A stretch of DNA of 64,000 nucleotides from an uncultured Eubacteriales bacterium (GTDB taxonomy: Bacteria > Bacillota > Clostridia > TANB77 > CAG-508): contig CABUJR010000004.1 of NCBI GenBank assembly GCA_902492015.1, positions 98,774-162,773 of the forward strand, read 5' to 3'. The translations under genes were made by a program, and so were the position numbers. The stretch's first letter is position 1; every line of letters begins with the position of its first letter. Shown piece after piece: positions 1-8,045 of the stretch. The notes under the pieces were generated by a model. It did not search any database, was not told the origin of the DNA, and saw only the letters and a list, made by a program, of their open reading frames with translations.

Positions 1-1
1 T

Positions 2-790
2 TTTGGATTAATAACATATTCTGCACAAAATAAAGTTCCATTACAATTATTTAAAAACGAAATACCTAAAAATGAAATGGTAGATTTTTTACTTGCTAGT
101 GCATGTTTTCCTATTTATAAAGCACAAAAAGTTGGTCAAATGGAATTAGTTGATGGTGGAATGTATGATAACATACCAATAAATATGCTTATTGAAAAAG
201 GATATAAGAATATAATTGTGGCAGATATAAAAGGTCCTGGAGCAAATAGGAAAATTATTGATAAACATGTATATTTAAAAATAATATCACCAAGAGGAAA
301 TATAGGAGGCACTTTTGAATTTAATAAACAGAAAATAAAAAATAATATAATACTTGGTTATTTAGATACAATGAAAGCTTTTAATGAAATACAAGGACAT
401 AGATATTATTTCAAAGCAGAAGAATTTAACAAAATGCTTGAAGTATTTAATCTTCAAACAATTTATGGATTAGAGTCAGCTGCCAAAATATATGGTCTTA
501 ACATATATCATGCATATAATATGCAAGAATTTTTAGAATTATTATATAAAAAACATAAAAAAACTCAAGAAAAATATGAAATTATAAAAGATGATTTAAT
601 AAAAAAACATATAAAGAATTGGAAGAAAAACTTAGAAAGTATTTTTGAAAATGAATATTCAATTTGTTTGGCAACAGATTTATATTTAGAAAGACCATTT
701 TCAAAGAAAATTAGATATGCTAAAAAGTTTTTAAAAAGTTATATAGAATCAGTAGAAGCTTTAATAGAGCTAGAAGATTATTTTAAATAA
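2..790 (+). CDS. Patatin-like phospholipase, C-terminal part (gene runs in from the left edge)
   Basis: The reading frame is open from the window edge (frame beginning at base 2), so the start lies outside. An ATG at 77 is internal. The visible part has the ASACFP block and the DGG motif (in VDGGMYDNIPI) that carries the catalytic Asp of the patatin Ser-Asp dyad; the GxSxG serine would be in the missing N-terminal part. A Lys-rich, partly helical tail of about 150 residues follows the lipase core. Patatin-family proteins are lipid acyl hydrolases; the substrate cannot be inferred. The stop is directly followed by the recD2 ribosome binding site, so the two genes are probably co-transcribed. 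Confidence 0.8.
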   Translation, partial: FGLITYSAQNKVPLQLFKNEIPKNEMVDFLLASACFPIYKAQKVGQMELVDGGMYDNIPINMLIEKGYKNIIVADIKGPGANRKIIDKHVYLKIISPRGNIGGTFEFNKQKIKNNIILGYLDTMKAFNEIQGHRYYFKAEEFNKMLEVFNLQTIYGLESAAKIYGLNIYHAYNMQEFLELLYKKHKKTQEKYEIIKDDLIKKHIKNWKKNLESIFENEYSICLATDLYLERPFSKKIRYAKKFLKSYIESVEALIELEDYFK

Positions 791-803
791 ATTGGAGAAA
801 AAG

Positions 804-3029
804 TTGGAAATAATAGGACAAATAGAAGAATTTATATATCAAAATGAATCAAATAATTATTCAATAGCAGTTTTTTCCTTAGAGGAAAATAATGATGTAA
901 TAACTGTCGTAGGATATTTGCCATTTATTACAGTTGGTGATACCTTAAAATTAAAAGGAAAATTTGTGACTCATCAAGAGTATGGAGAACAATTTAAAAT
1001 AGATACTTTTGAAAAAATGATGCCTAAAAGTGCAGCAGCTCTTGAAAAATATTTAGCAAGTGGAACTATAAAAGGAATTGGTCCAGCAACAGCTAGAAAA
1101 ATTGTTGATAAATTTGGAGAAGATACTTTAAATATTTTTAAATTTGAACCAATGAGACTTTCTGAAATTAAAGGCATTTCAAAAGATAAAGCTTATGAAA
1201 TAGGAGAAGAATTTAATGAAAAATGGGAAGTATGGCAAATAGTAAGTTTTTTGGAAAACTTTGGTATTGGTGCAAATAACAGCAAAAAAGTTTATGACAC
1301 TCTTGGGATTAATGCTGTAGAAAAAATTCAAGAAAATCCTTATATTTTAGTAGATATTGTATATGGAGTGAATTTTAATAATATAGATAAAATAGCTATG
1401 CAAATAGGGATACCATTAGATAGTGATTATAGGATTAAAAGTGGTATAAAATATGCACTTTTAATTGCAAGTTATAATGGAAATACTTGTGTTCAAAAGG
1501 AAAATTTAATATCTTATGTAAAAAGTATTTTAGAAGTAGATGAAGATAGAATAGAAGACAATCTAATAAATTTGGAGGTAACTTCAGAAATACATGTAGT
1601 TAATCAAGATGAAAATACTTGGATATTTTTGGAACCATTATATAAAGCAGAACAAAATATTGCTCAAAAATTAACTTCTTTAAGAGATTGTAACAATTTG
1701 AAATATATTAAAAATTTTGAAAATGAAATAAAAAAATATGAAGATAAATTAGATATTGAACTTTCAGAAAAACAATTTGATGCTATAAAACAAATTAATG
1801 AAAATAATGTATGTATAATTACTGGTGGACCTGGAACAGGGAAAACAACGATTATTAAATTTGTTATTGAAATTTACAAAGCTCATAAAAAAAAGGTTGT
1901 TTTGTGTGCCCCAACAGGAAGAGCAGCTAAAAGAATGAGTGAAACTACAGGTGAAGATGCTAAAACTATTCATAGATTACTTGAAATAGGAAAATTTGAA
2001 GAAGATAAATTAGGAAGTATTGATACAGATGTTACACCAGTTGATGCAGATGTTTTAGTAGTAGATGAGATGTCTATGGTAGATGTATTTTTAATGAATT
2101 ACTTATCAAAAGCAATATTTTTAGGAACAAAAGTAATTTTCGTAGGTGATCCAAATCAGCTTCCATCAGTAGGACCAGGCAGTATTTTAAAAGATTTAAT
2201 TGATTCAGAACAATTTAAAACTGTTATGTTAAATAAAATTTTTAGACAAGCTGCTAAAAGTAAAATTATTGTTAATGCACATAATGTTAATAATGGAATA
2301 AATTTTATAGGTAATAAAGATTATGATAAAGATTCAGAAAATGATTTCTTTTATATAAATGAATCAAACCAAGATAAAATGTTATACCAAGTTATATCTT
2401 TATGTAAAGAAAGATTAAAGAATTATGGAGATTATGAGTTTTTTAAATGTATTCAAGTTTTAACACCAACTAAAAAGGGAAAATTAGGCACAAAAGAACT
2501 AAATAAATGTCTGCAAGCAGAATTAAATCCTAAAGTAGAAGAGATTGAAGAAAAGACATATGGAGATGTGATTTTTAGAGAAGGTGATAGAGTAATGCAG
2601 ATAAAAAACAATTATGATATTTATTGGGAAAAAGGTAGCAGAGATGATTTAAAAACTTATGAATCTGGAACAGGAGTATTTAATGGAGAAATTGGTAGAA
2701 TATCAAAAATAAATCTCGAGGAAAGACAAATGCAAGTTGAGTTTGATGATGGAAAAATTACTTGGTATGCTTTTTCAGAACTTGACCAACTAGATCATGC
2801 TTATGCAATTACAATTCATAAAGCACAAGGTAGCGAATTTGATGTTGTAATTTTAGTTGTTCCTCAGTCTTCAAATATGTTACTAACCAGAAATTTATTA
2901 TATACAGGATTAACTAGAGCAAAAAAACTATTGATAGTTATAGGAAATAAAAATTTAATTGAATTTATGATAAATAATAGTGATATAAAGAAAAGAAATA
3001 CAGGTTTAAAAATTAAATTTGATAACTAG
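804..3029 (+). CDS. recD2: RecD2-type ATP-dependent 5'-3' DNA helicase
   Basis: RecD2 proteins are RecBC-independent superfamily 1B helicases involved in DNA repair and replication-fork maintenance. Seen in order: an N-terminal OB-like region, a helix-hairpin-helix block (about residues 80-200), Walker A GGPGTGKT (about 341-348), Walker B DEMSM (about 420) and the C-terminal UvrD_C_2 motif TIHKAQGSE (about 670). The frame is open from a TTG at 792, but GGAG at 794-797 lies between that codon and a second TTG at 804. The second fits the usual RecD2 N-terminus (MEIIG-type), so I use 804. Length about 741 aa is normal for the family. It is followed by a hairpin terminator. Confidence 0.93.
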   Translation: MEIIGQIEEFIYQNESNNYSIAVFSLEENNDVITVVGYLPFITVGDTLKLKGKFVTHQEYGEQFKIDTFEKMMPKSAAALEKYLASGTIKGIGPATARKIVDKFGEDTLNIFKFEPMRLSEIKGISKDKAYEIGEEFNEKWEVWQIVSFLENFGIGANNSKKVYDTLGINAVEKIQENPYILVDIVYGVNFNNIDKIAMQIGIPLDSDYRIKSGIKYALLIASYNGNTCVQKENLISYVKSILEVDEDRIEDNLINLEVTSEIHVVNQDENTWIFLEPLYKAEQNIAQKLTSLRDCNNLKYIKNFENEIKKYEDKLDIELSEKQFDAIKQINENNVCIITGGPGTGKTTIIKFVIEIYKAHKKKVVLCAPTGRAAKRMSETTGEDAKTIHRLLEIGKFEEDKLGSIDTDVTPVDADVLVVDEMSMVDVFLMNYLSKAIFLGTKVIFVGDPNQLPSVGPGSILKDLIDSEQFKTVMLNKIFRQAAKSKIIVNAHNVNNGINFIGNKDYDKDSENDFFYINESNQDKMLYQVISLCKERLKNYGDYEFFKCIQVLTPTKKGKLGTKELNKCLQAELNPKVEEIEEKTYGDVIFREGDRVMQIKNNYDIYWEKGSRDDLKTYESGTGVFNGEIGRISKINLEERQMQVEFDDGKITWYAFSELDQLDHAYAITIHKAQGSEFDVVILVVPQSSNMLLTRNLLYTGLTRAKKLLIVIGNKNLIEFMINNSDIKKRNTGLKIKFDN

Positions 3030-3045
3030 TATATTGTATAAAAAA

Positions 3046-3093
3046 AGACATAAACTTACTACATATTTTAGTAAAGTTTCATGTCTATTTTTT
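3046..3093 (+). terminator. Rho-independent terminator after recD2
   Basis: AGACATAAACTTACT pairs imperfectly with AGTAAAGTTTCATGTCT and is followed by a T-rich run. It lies between convergent genes. Confidence 0.7.
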
Positions 3094-3131
3094 ATATAAT
3101 AGAAAAGTTCAAAGAATTTTCCTATTATATA
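3093..3131. repeat. Hairpin repeat, copy 1 (TATATAATAG...CTATTATATA)
   Basis: Perfect 10-bp inverted arms around an AAAAG-TTTTCC core, followed by AAAGG. A near-identical unit with the same flank lies at 34027-34064, also directly downstream of a terminator T-run. It may serve as the terminator of the convergent minus-strand gene or be an interspersed palindromic repeat. Confidence 0.55.
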
Positions 3132-3140
3132 AAGGATTTA

Positions 3141-4043
3141 TTAAATATTATGTATAAATTTATTTTGATTATCAGAAATTATCTTTTCTGATACTTTATA
3201 GATAGTATATAATTCATCTATTAATTTATTTGAGCCACTAGCAATAAATGAAATATAAGCATTAGGATTTGACAATGTATTAGTAGATAGAGGTTTTCCG
3301 TTTTTTCCAATAATTTCTCCACCTAATTCTCTTAAAATACAAGTGGCAGCTGCTAAATCCCAAGCTCTAACTTCAGTATGCCATGTTGCAGCATTAAAAT
3401 CATGAGGTCTATTTTCTTTACCAAGAGCAGTTTTTAATATATCTAAAGATATTGGTCCAACAGTTTTTAGACTTGCTCCAGCATGATATAATTGTGAACT
3501 CATTTCTTTTGTTATTTCAAAAGCATTATTTCCATAAGGAGTGTCAAAGCTTATAGGAGCTTTTTTAATGGTGTTATAAGAATATACTGGTTTATTAACA
3601 GGTATTTGTTTAGTAATATCTTCATCAGAACATTCTGTCACTCCAATTCCAGAAATACCAATATATATTTTATTTGATAAAATATCGTATATTATTCCAG
3701 AAGATAATTTATTATTTTGAATAATTCCAATAGATACTGTATGAGGCCAATTATTTGTAAAATTTGTTGTTCCATCTAAAGGATCTACAACAAATCTTAA
3801 ATTATTATTAGCAGAAATTATATGATTTTCAGATTCTTCTGCTATAATTGAGGCTTCAGGAAATAAATTTGATAAACTATTTTTTATGAATTCATTAAGT
3901 TTAAGGTCAACAGAAGTAACGAAATTTGCAGTACCACTTTTTTCTGAGATTTCTAAATTTTTTCTTCCTAACATTAAAATTTTTTTTATTTCTGGAAAAA
4001 TTGATAATGTTTTAGATGTTATACTACATATTTTTTTATCCAT
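3141..4043 (-). CDS. Inositol monophosphatase family (SuhB-like) phosphatase
   Basis: A 300-aa protein with all IMPase-fold metal-site motifs: EE at 69-70, DPLDGTTNF at 87-95 and WDLAAA with Asp229. Family members remove phosphate from inositol phosphates, fructose-1,6-bisphosphate, NADP or 3'-phosphoadenosine phosphate using Mg2+ or Li+-sensitive sites; which substrate applies here cannot be told. The start ATG at 4043 is preceded by an AAGGAT-type RBS. It is a single-gene unit, convergent with recD2 and divergent from the spoIIA operon. Confidence 0.88.
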   Translation of the reverse strand: MDKKICSITSKTLSIFPEIKKILMLGRKNLEISEKSGTANFVTSVDLKLNEFIKNSLSNLFPEASIIAEESENHIISANNNLRFVVDPLDGTTNFTNNWPHTVSIGIIQNNKLSSGIIYDILSNKIYIGISGIGVTECSDEDITKQIPVNKPVYSYNTIKKAPISFDTPYGNNAFEITKEMSSQLYHAGASLKTVGPISLDILKTALGKENRPHDFNAATWHTEVRAWDLAAATCILRELGGEIIGKNGKPLSTNTLSNPNAYISFIASGSNKLIDELYTIYKVSEKIISDNQNKFIHNI

Positions 4044-4208
4044 TTTTTATCCTTTCTTATATAAAATTTAAGATAATTTAAAATTTGTTTATCTTAAAAT
4101 GGTATATTATAAAGAATTGTTTTATATATTTATAATATAAGTTTTATTCAAATTCACTATTAAAATTATAAAATAAAATAATCTTTATGTAAAGCATGAT
4201 GAAGTATG

Positions 4209-4234
4209 TGTCGAAAAGATTTTATAATACGACA
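4209..4234. promoter_or_regulatory. Spo0A box pair upstream of spoIIA
   Basis: TGTCGAA at 4209-4215 is a perfect 0A box. TACGACA at 4228-4234 is a one-mismatch box in the opposite orientation. In B. subtilis the spoIIA operon is activated by Spo0A~P at such boxes just upstream of a sigma-H promoter. The position here, about 100 bp before spoIIAA, matches that arrangement. Confidence 0.65.
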
Positions 4235-4255
4235 AAACTTCTATTTTTTCATCGA

Positions 4256-4280
4256 AGGAGATTTTATTTAAAATTAGAAT
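4256..4280 (+). promoter_or_regulatory. Probable sigma-H promoter of the spoIIA operon
   Basis: AGGAGAT (4256-4262) and GAAT (4277-4280) match the sigma-H pattern AGGAwWW / RnnGAAT with an 11-nt gap between the full boxes. One mismatch is visible in each box. The position behind the 0A boxes supports the call. Confidence 0.5.
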
Positions 4281-4314
4281 ATTATTATAGCAAAATATAA
4301 AGGAGGGAAAGATA

Positions 4315-4647
4315 TTGATTGTTAAACATTTTATTGAGGACAAGACATTACTTTTTGAAATTACAGAAGAGCTTGATCATCATAATTCTGAAAGAATAAG
4401 AAATAGAGCAGATTATGAAATTCAAAGATTTATGCCTAAAAGAGTAATTTTGGATTTTAAAAAGGTTAATTTTATGGATAGTGCTGGAATTGGTCTTATA
4501 ATAGGAAGATACAAACAAACTAATTGTTTTGGAGGTAAATTAGAAATTGTAAATGTTAATTCAAAAATAAAAAAGGTTTTTGAAATGTCTGGAATTTTAA
4601 ATATTATACCAATTCTTGATGAGTTTGAAATAGAAAAAATTAGTTAA
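4315..4647 (+). CDS. spoIIAA: Anti-sigma-F factor antagonist SpoIIAA
   Basis: A 110-aa STAS-domain protein. The DSAG motif (Asp55-Ser56) is the serine that SpoIIAB phosphorylates; dephosphorylated SpoIIAA binds SpoIIAB and frees sigma-F in the forespore. It starts at a TTG with GGAGGG at 4302-4307 seven bases upstream. It is first in a spoIIAA-spoIIAB-sigF-spoIID-spoIIQ run, behind Spo0A boxes and a sigma-H-like promoter. Confidence 0.92.
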   Translation: MIVKHFIEDKTLLFEITEELDHHNSERIRNRADYEIQRFMPKRVILDFKKVNFMDSAGIGLIIGRYKQTNCFGGKLEIVNVNSKIKKVFEMSGILNIIPILDEFEIEKIS

Positions 4648-4719
4648 AGGTTATAGAAAATCCTAGTAAAAATCTAAATTTATTAAAAAGGAGATATGAT
4701 TAAAAATCATATATAAATT

Positions 4720-5160
4720 ATGGATAAGAATATAAAAAATGAAATGAAAATAGAATTTGCAAGTAAATCTGCAAATGAAGCTTTTGCAAGAATAGCAGTT
4801 GCCGCTTTTGCATCTCAATTAGACCCTACAATAGAGGAGATTGCAGATATTAAAACTTCAGTATCTGAAGCTGTTACTAATTCAATTATTCATGCATATC
4901 CAAATAAAGATGGAATAGTAAAGTTAAGGGCTGTTTTAACAGAAGATGAAATTGAAATTGAAGTTTCAGATACAGGTGAGGGAATAGAAAATATAAAAGA
5001 AGCAAGAGAACCGCTATATACTACTAAAAGTAATTTAGAAAGATCTGGAATGGGATTTACAATTATGGAAAATTTTATGGACAACCTTAAAGTAGAGTCG
5101 ATTGTAGGTTTAGGTACTAAAGTTACAATGAATAAGAAAATTAAAAAGACCGAACATTAA
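4720..5160 (+). CDS. spoIIAB: Anti-sigma-F factor / serine kinase SpoIIAB
   Basis: A 146-aa GHKL-fold protein. N-box Asn54 (in EAVTNSIIHAYP), G1 box DTGEGI (84-89) and a glycine-rich SGMGF near 114 form the ATP site. It holds sigma-F inactive and phosphorylates SpoIIAA. An RBS (AAAAAGGAGAT) precedes the ATG. Order and spacing with the genes on either side are those of a standard spoIIA operon. Confidence 0.93.
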   Translation: MDKNIKNEMKIEFASKSANEAFARIAVAAFASQLDPTIEEIADIKTSVSEAVTNSIIHAYPNKDGIVKLRAVLTEDEIEIEVSDTGEGIENIKEAREPLYTTKSNLERSGMGFTIMENFMDNLKVESIVGLGTKVTMNKKIKKTEH

Positions 5161-5183
5161 AAGTACATATTAAGGGGGAAAAG

Positions 5184-5898
5184 ATGTGCGAGAAAAATAG
5201 AACTCTTATTGTACTAGCACAGCAAGGTGATAAAGAAATATTAGCACAAATTTTAGAAGAAAATAAACGGCCTTATATGGAATATAGTTAAAAGATTTTT
5301 AGGAAGAGGATATGAAGCAGACGATTTATATCAAATTGCTTGCATAGGTTTTATTGAAGCAATACAGAGATTTAAATTTGAATATAATGTTAAATTATCT
5401 ACATATTCAGTTCAATATATGATAGGTGAAATAAAAAAATTTTTAAGAGATGATGGAATTATAAGAATTAGTAGAAGTGTGAAAGAGCTTGGAATTAAAA
5501 TTAAAGAATTAGAAAAAATTTATTTAGCAAAAACTGGAGAATCTTTATGTATTACTAGATTATCAGAAATCTTAGAACTTCCGGAAGAGACAATATATAT
5601 GGCTATGGAAGCTATGCAAAATGTAGAATCAATAAATGCTAAAATAGATAATGAAGGAAAAGAAATAGTAGATTTAGTATCAACTGGAGTTGATGAACAA
5701 ACTAAAATTGTAGATAAGATAACTATTTTAGAAATGATAAAAAAACTAAATAGGAGAGATAGAGAAATTATAAATTTAAGATATTTTAAAGATAAAACAC
5801 AGACACAGGTTGCAAAAATATTAGGTATTTCACAAGTTCATGTTTCGAGGATTGAAAAGAAAATTCTAAATGAGTTTAGAAATAAACTATTAGCATAG
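5184..5898 (+). CDS. sigF: Sporulation sigma factor SigF, interrupted by a +1 frameshift at a CGG codon
   Basis: Forespore-specific sigma-70 factor, third gene of spoIIA. The ATG at 5184 follows a GGGGG run. Frame 0 ends after only 35 codons at a TAA just past an in-frame CGG (5268-5270). If the C at 5268 is skipped the frame continues to 5898, giving a 237-aa protein. Around the junction it reads ENK-GLIWNIVKRF, which matches SigF region 2, where clostridial proteins have Gly-Leu. Downstream are region 2.4/3 (FLRDDGIIRISRSVKELG) and the sigma4 helix-turn-helix (QTQVAKILGISQVHVSR). The rest is intact and under purifying-looking sequence, so this is not a decayed gene. It is either translated by frameshifting or carries an assembly error. 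Confidence 0.88.
5268..5270 (+). other. +1 frameshift site at in-frame CGG in sigF
   Basis: Zero frame: AAA CGG CCT. Reading past the C gives AAA-(C)-GGC-CTT-ATA-TGG, i.e. Lys-Gly-Leu-Ile-Trp. The zero-frame stop comes seven codons after CGG. The same CGG-to-GGN relation is seen at 16131 and 20525. Confidence 0.7.
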
Positions 5899-5907
5899 GA
5901 GAGTAAT

Positions 5908-6882
5908 TTGAAAAAAATATTATTTTATTTTATTTTTATAATTATATTGATTTTTACAATGCCAATTCTTTTTACAAATCAATTTAATACAAAAGAAGTA
6001 ATGTCAGAAAAAGTTGAAGAAGAAAAATTTGACTATGGAGAATATAGTAATATAAAACTACTACATACAGACACAGGTATAGTTGAAGATATGGATTTGG
6101 ATACTTATTTGTATGGAGTAGTTGCAAGTGAGATGCCTGCCAATTTTGAAATAGAAGCTTTAAAGGCTCAAGCTGTTGTTGCAAGAACTTATACTATTTA
6201 TCAAATAAAAAATGGTGGTAAGCACGAGGGAGTGGCAAGTGTTTGTGATAGCTCTTTATGTTGTCAAGCATGGATTTCAAAAGAAAATAGACTGGCAAGA
6301 TGGGAAGATGATGTAAAAGAAGAGTATTGGAATAAAATAACACAAGCTGTGAATTCTACAAAAGGAAAATTAATTTTATATAATAATGAGCCAATTAATG
6401 CATTATTTCATAGTAATAGTGGAGGAAAGACAGAACTTTCTATCAATGTGTGGGGAGGAGATGTTCCATATTTTACATCAGTAGAAACTTCTGGAGAGGA
6501 AAATTATAGTTCATATAGCTCAGAAGTAGAAATCTCAAAAGATGAATTAGTAAAAAGAATGTTAGAAAAATATTCTGGATTTGAGATTGATTTTGACAAA
6601 CCAGATTGCATAAAGATATTAGAATATAATGAAAATGAAAGAGTAAAGAAAATGCTAATTGGAAATATTGAAATTTCTGGTGTTGATGCAAGAAGTATAT
6701 TTGGATTGAAATCTACAAATTTTAAATTTGAAATTATAGGAGATAAAATAAAATTTTCAGTAATAGGATATGGTCATGGTGTTGGATTAAGCCAATGTGG
6801 AAGTGATGCTTTAGCAAAGTCTGGAAAAAAATTTGATGAAATAATAAAACATTATTACAAAGATGTGGAAATAAGTGAATAA
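5908..6882 (+). CDS. spoIID: Stage II sporulation protein D (peptidoglycan lytic transglycosylase)
   Basis: A 324-aa protein with one N-terminal membrane segment (residues 4-22) and a SpoIID domain: DLDTYLYGVVASEMP, AQAVVARTYT, and the C-terminal GYGHGVGLSQCG block. SpoIID cleaves glycan strands during mother-cell engulfment, normally together with SpoIIM and SpoIIP. It starts at a TTG nine bases after the sigF stop, with GGAG upstream, so it is translationally close to sigF. In Bacillus this gene is sigma-E controlled; I saw no clear sigma-E promoter here. Confidence 0.92.
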   Translation: MKKILFYFIFIIILIFTMPILFTNQFNTKEVMSEKVEEEKFDYGEYSNIKLLHTDTGIVEDMDLDTYLYGVVASEMPANFEIEALKAQAVVARTYTIYQIKNGGKHEGVASVCDSSLCCQAWISKENRLARWEDDVKEEYWNKITQAVNSTKGKLILYNNEPINALFHSNSGGKTELSINVWGGDVPYFTSVETSGEENYSSYSSEVEISKDELVKRMLEKYSGFEIDFDKPDCIKILEYNENERVKKMLIGNIEISGVDARSIFGLKSTNFKFEIIGDKIKFSVIGYGHGVGLSQCGSDALAKSGKKFDEIIKHYYKDVEISE

Positions 6883-6936
6883 TCTTCAAAAAAATGCAAA
6901 TACTTATAATAGTTATTTACTTAAATGGAGGTTTTT

Positions 6937-7785
6937 ATGGGAAGAAGAGAATTTTTTGAAGAACAAAAATTAAAAAGACTAGTATATGTTTTTAGCATTA
7001 CTTTAGTAGTATCTATTGCTATATTTTTAACTATTTTTGTTATGTATAACAAAAAATTAAAAGAAGAATCTAGTCAAAGTTTAATGAGCTTAGAAAAGAT
7101 GAATGATATTGTGGATAATAGTGAACTTGAAGAAGCAAGTTATTCTTCTGATTCTACAGTTAAAGATAGTAATAATTCAAGCAATAGTAGTGTAACAAAT
7201 ACTAATACAAGCAAAGAAACATCTAATAAAACAAAAAACAATGTTAGTAAAACACCAGTAGGTTCTACTGTTCAAAATGCTACTAAAGAAAATACTGTGT
7301 CAAATACTGCATCAAATACAAACAATACATCAAATGAAGTGTTAAACAATACTACTGCAGACAATACAGTTCAAGAAGAACTTACTTTTAAAGCACCTGT
7401 TTCAGGGGAAATTATAAAAGATTTTGCTATGGATACTTTAGTTTATTCAAATACTTTAGAAGAGTGGACAACTCATTCTGGTATTGACATAAAAGCAGAT
7501 AAAACATCTATTGTTGTAGCAGCAGAAGCAGGAACTGTTGAGAGTATAAAAAATGATCCTAGATATGGATTAACAGTTACAATTTCGCATGCAAATGGAT
7601 TTAAAACAGTATATTCTAATTTATTAACTACAGAATTTGTGTCAGAAAATGAAACTGTAGAAAAAGGACAAACTATTGGAACTGTTGGAGAAAGTGCAAG
7701 TTTTGAGATAGTAGATGAATCACATTTACATTTTGAAATGTACAAAGATAATCAATTAGTTAATCCAACAATTTATTTAAAATAA
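6937..7785 (+). CDS. spoIIQ: SpoIIQ-like M23 (LytM) protein
   Basis: About 282 aa: a short cytoplasmic head, one membrane segment (about residues 15-37), a long Ser/Asn/Thr-rich linker and a C-terminal LytM domain. Both metal-binding motifs are present, HSGID and HLHFE, so unlike Bacillus SpoIIQ the zinc site looks complete, as in clostridial SpoIIQ. The protein forms the forespore side of the SpoIIQ-SpoIIIAH channel across the intermembrane space. An ATG at 6925 overlaps the GGAGG; the real start is the ATG at 6937. It directly follows spoIID. Confidence 0.88.
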   Translation: MGRREFFEEQKLKRLVYVFSITLVVSIAIFLTIFVMYNKKLKEESSQSLMSLEKMNDIVDNSELEEASYSSDSTVKDSNNSSNSSVTNTNTSKETSNKTKNNVSKTPVGSTVQNATKENTVSNTASNTNNTSNEVLNNTTADNTVQEELTFKAPVSGEIIKDFAMDTLVYSNTLEEWTTHSGIDIKADKTSIVVAAEAGTVESIKNDPRYGLTVTISHANGFKTVYSNLLTTEFVSENETVEKGQTIGTVGESASFEIVDESHLHFEMYKDNQLVNPTIYLK

Positions 7786-7792
7786 GATTAAG

Positions 7793-7846
7793 CTCAAATT
7801 ATGAATTTATGGTTAAATTACTATAATTTATAATTTGAGTTTTTTA
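7793..7846 (+). terminator. Terminator after spoIIQ
   Basis: CTCAAATTAT and ATAATTTGAG arms around an AT-rich loop, followed by TTTTTT. Confidence 0.7.
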
Positions 7847-7923
7847 TATTGAAAAAAACTTAGTATTATGTTATAACTAATACTATATAAAAAAGATTTG
7901 TGCAAAAGAAAGAGGATGATAAA

Positions 7924-8028
7924 ATGGATAAGAAAAAAATAATGACAAGAATAATAGCTGCAATATTATTAGTATTGATGCTTGCTTCTGTATTTGGAAC
8001 ATTATTATTTTATTTATTTACTATGTAG
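7924..8028 (+). CDS. Small single-span membrane protein, 34 aa
   Basis: An ATG with a GAGGAT RBS just upstream opens a 34-codon ORF ending 17 bases before cdaA. It has a Lys-rich start (MDKKKIMTR) followed by one hydrophobic segment of about 22 residues. Codon use fits the neighbours, and the gene sits between a terminator and cdaA, so it is probably translated from the cdaA transcript. I do not recognise a family. It could modulate or anchor the cyclase, but that is a guess from position only. Confidence 0.6.
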   Translation: MDKKKIMTRIIAAILLVLMLASVFGTLLFYLFTM

Positions 8029-8045
8029 TATAAAGGAGATAAAAT

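Noticed and set aside
5582..5584. CGG in CCGGAA of sigF and many other CGG strings in native genes
   Set aside because: Frame check shows these CGG triplets span two codons, so they are not read as CGG.
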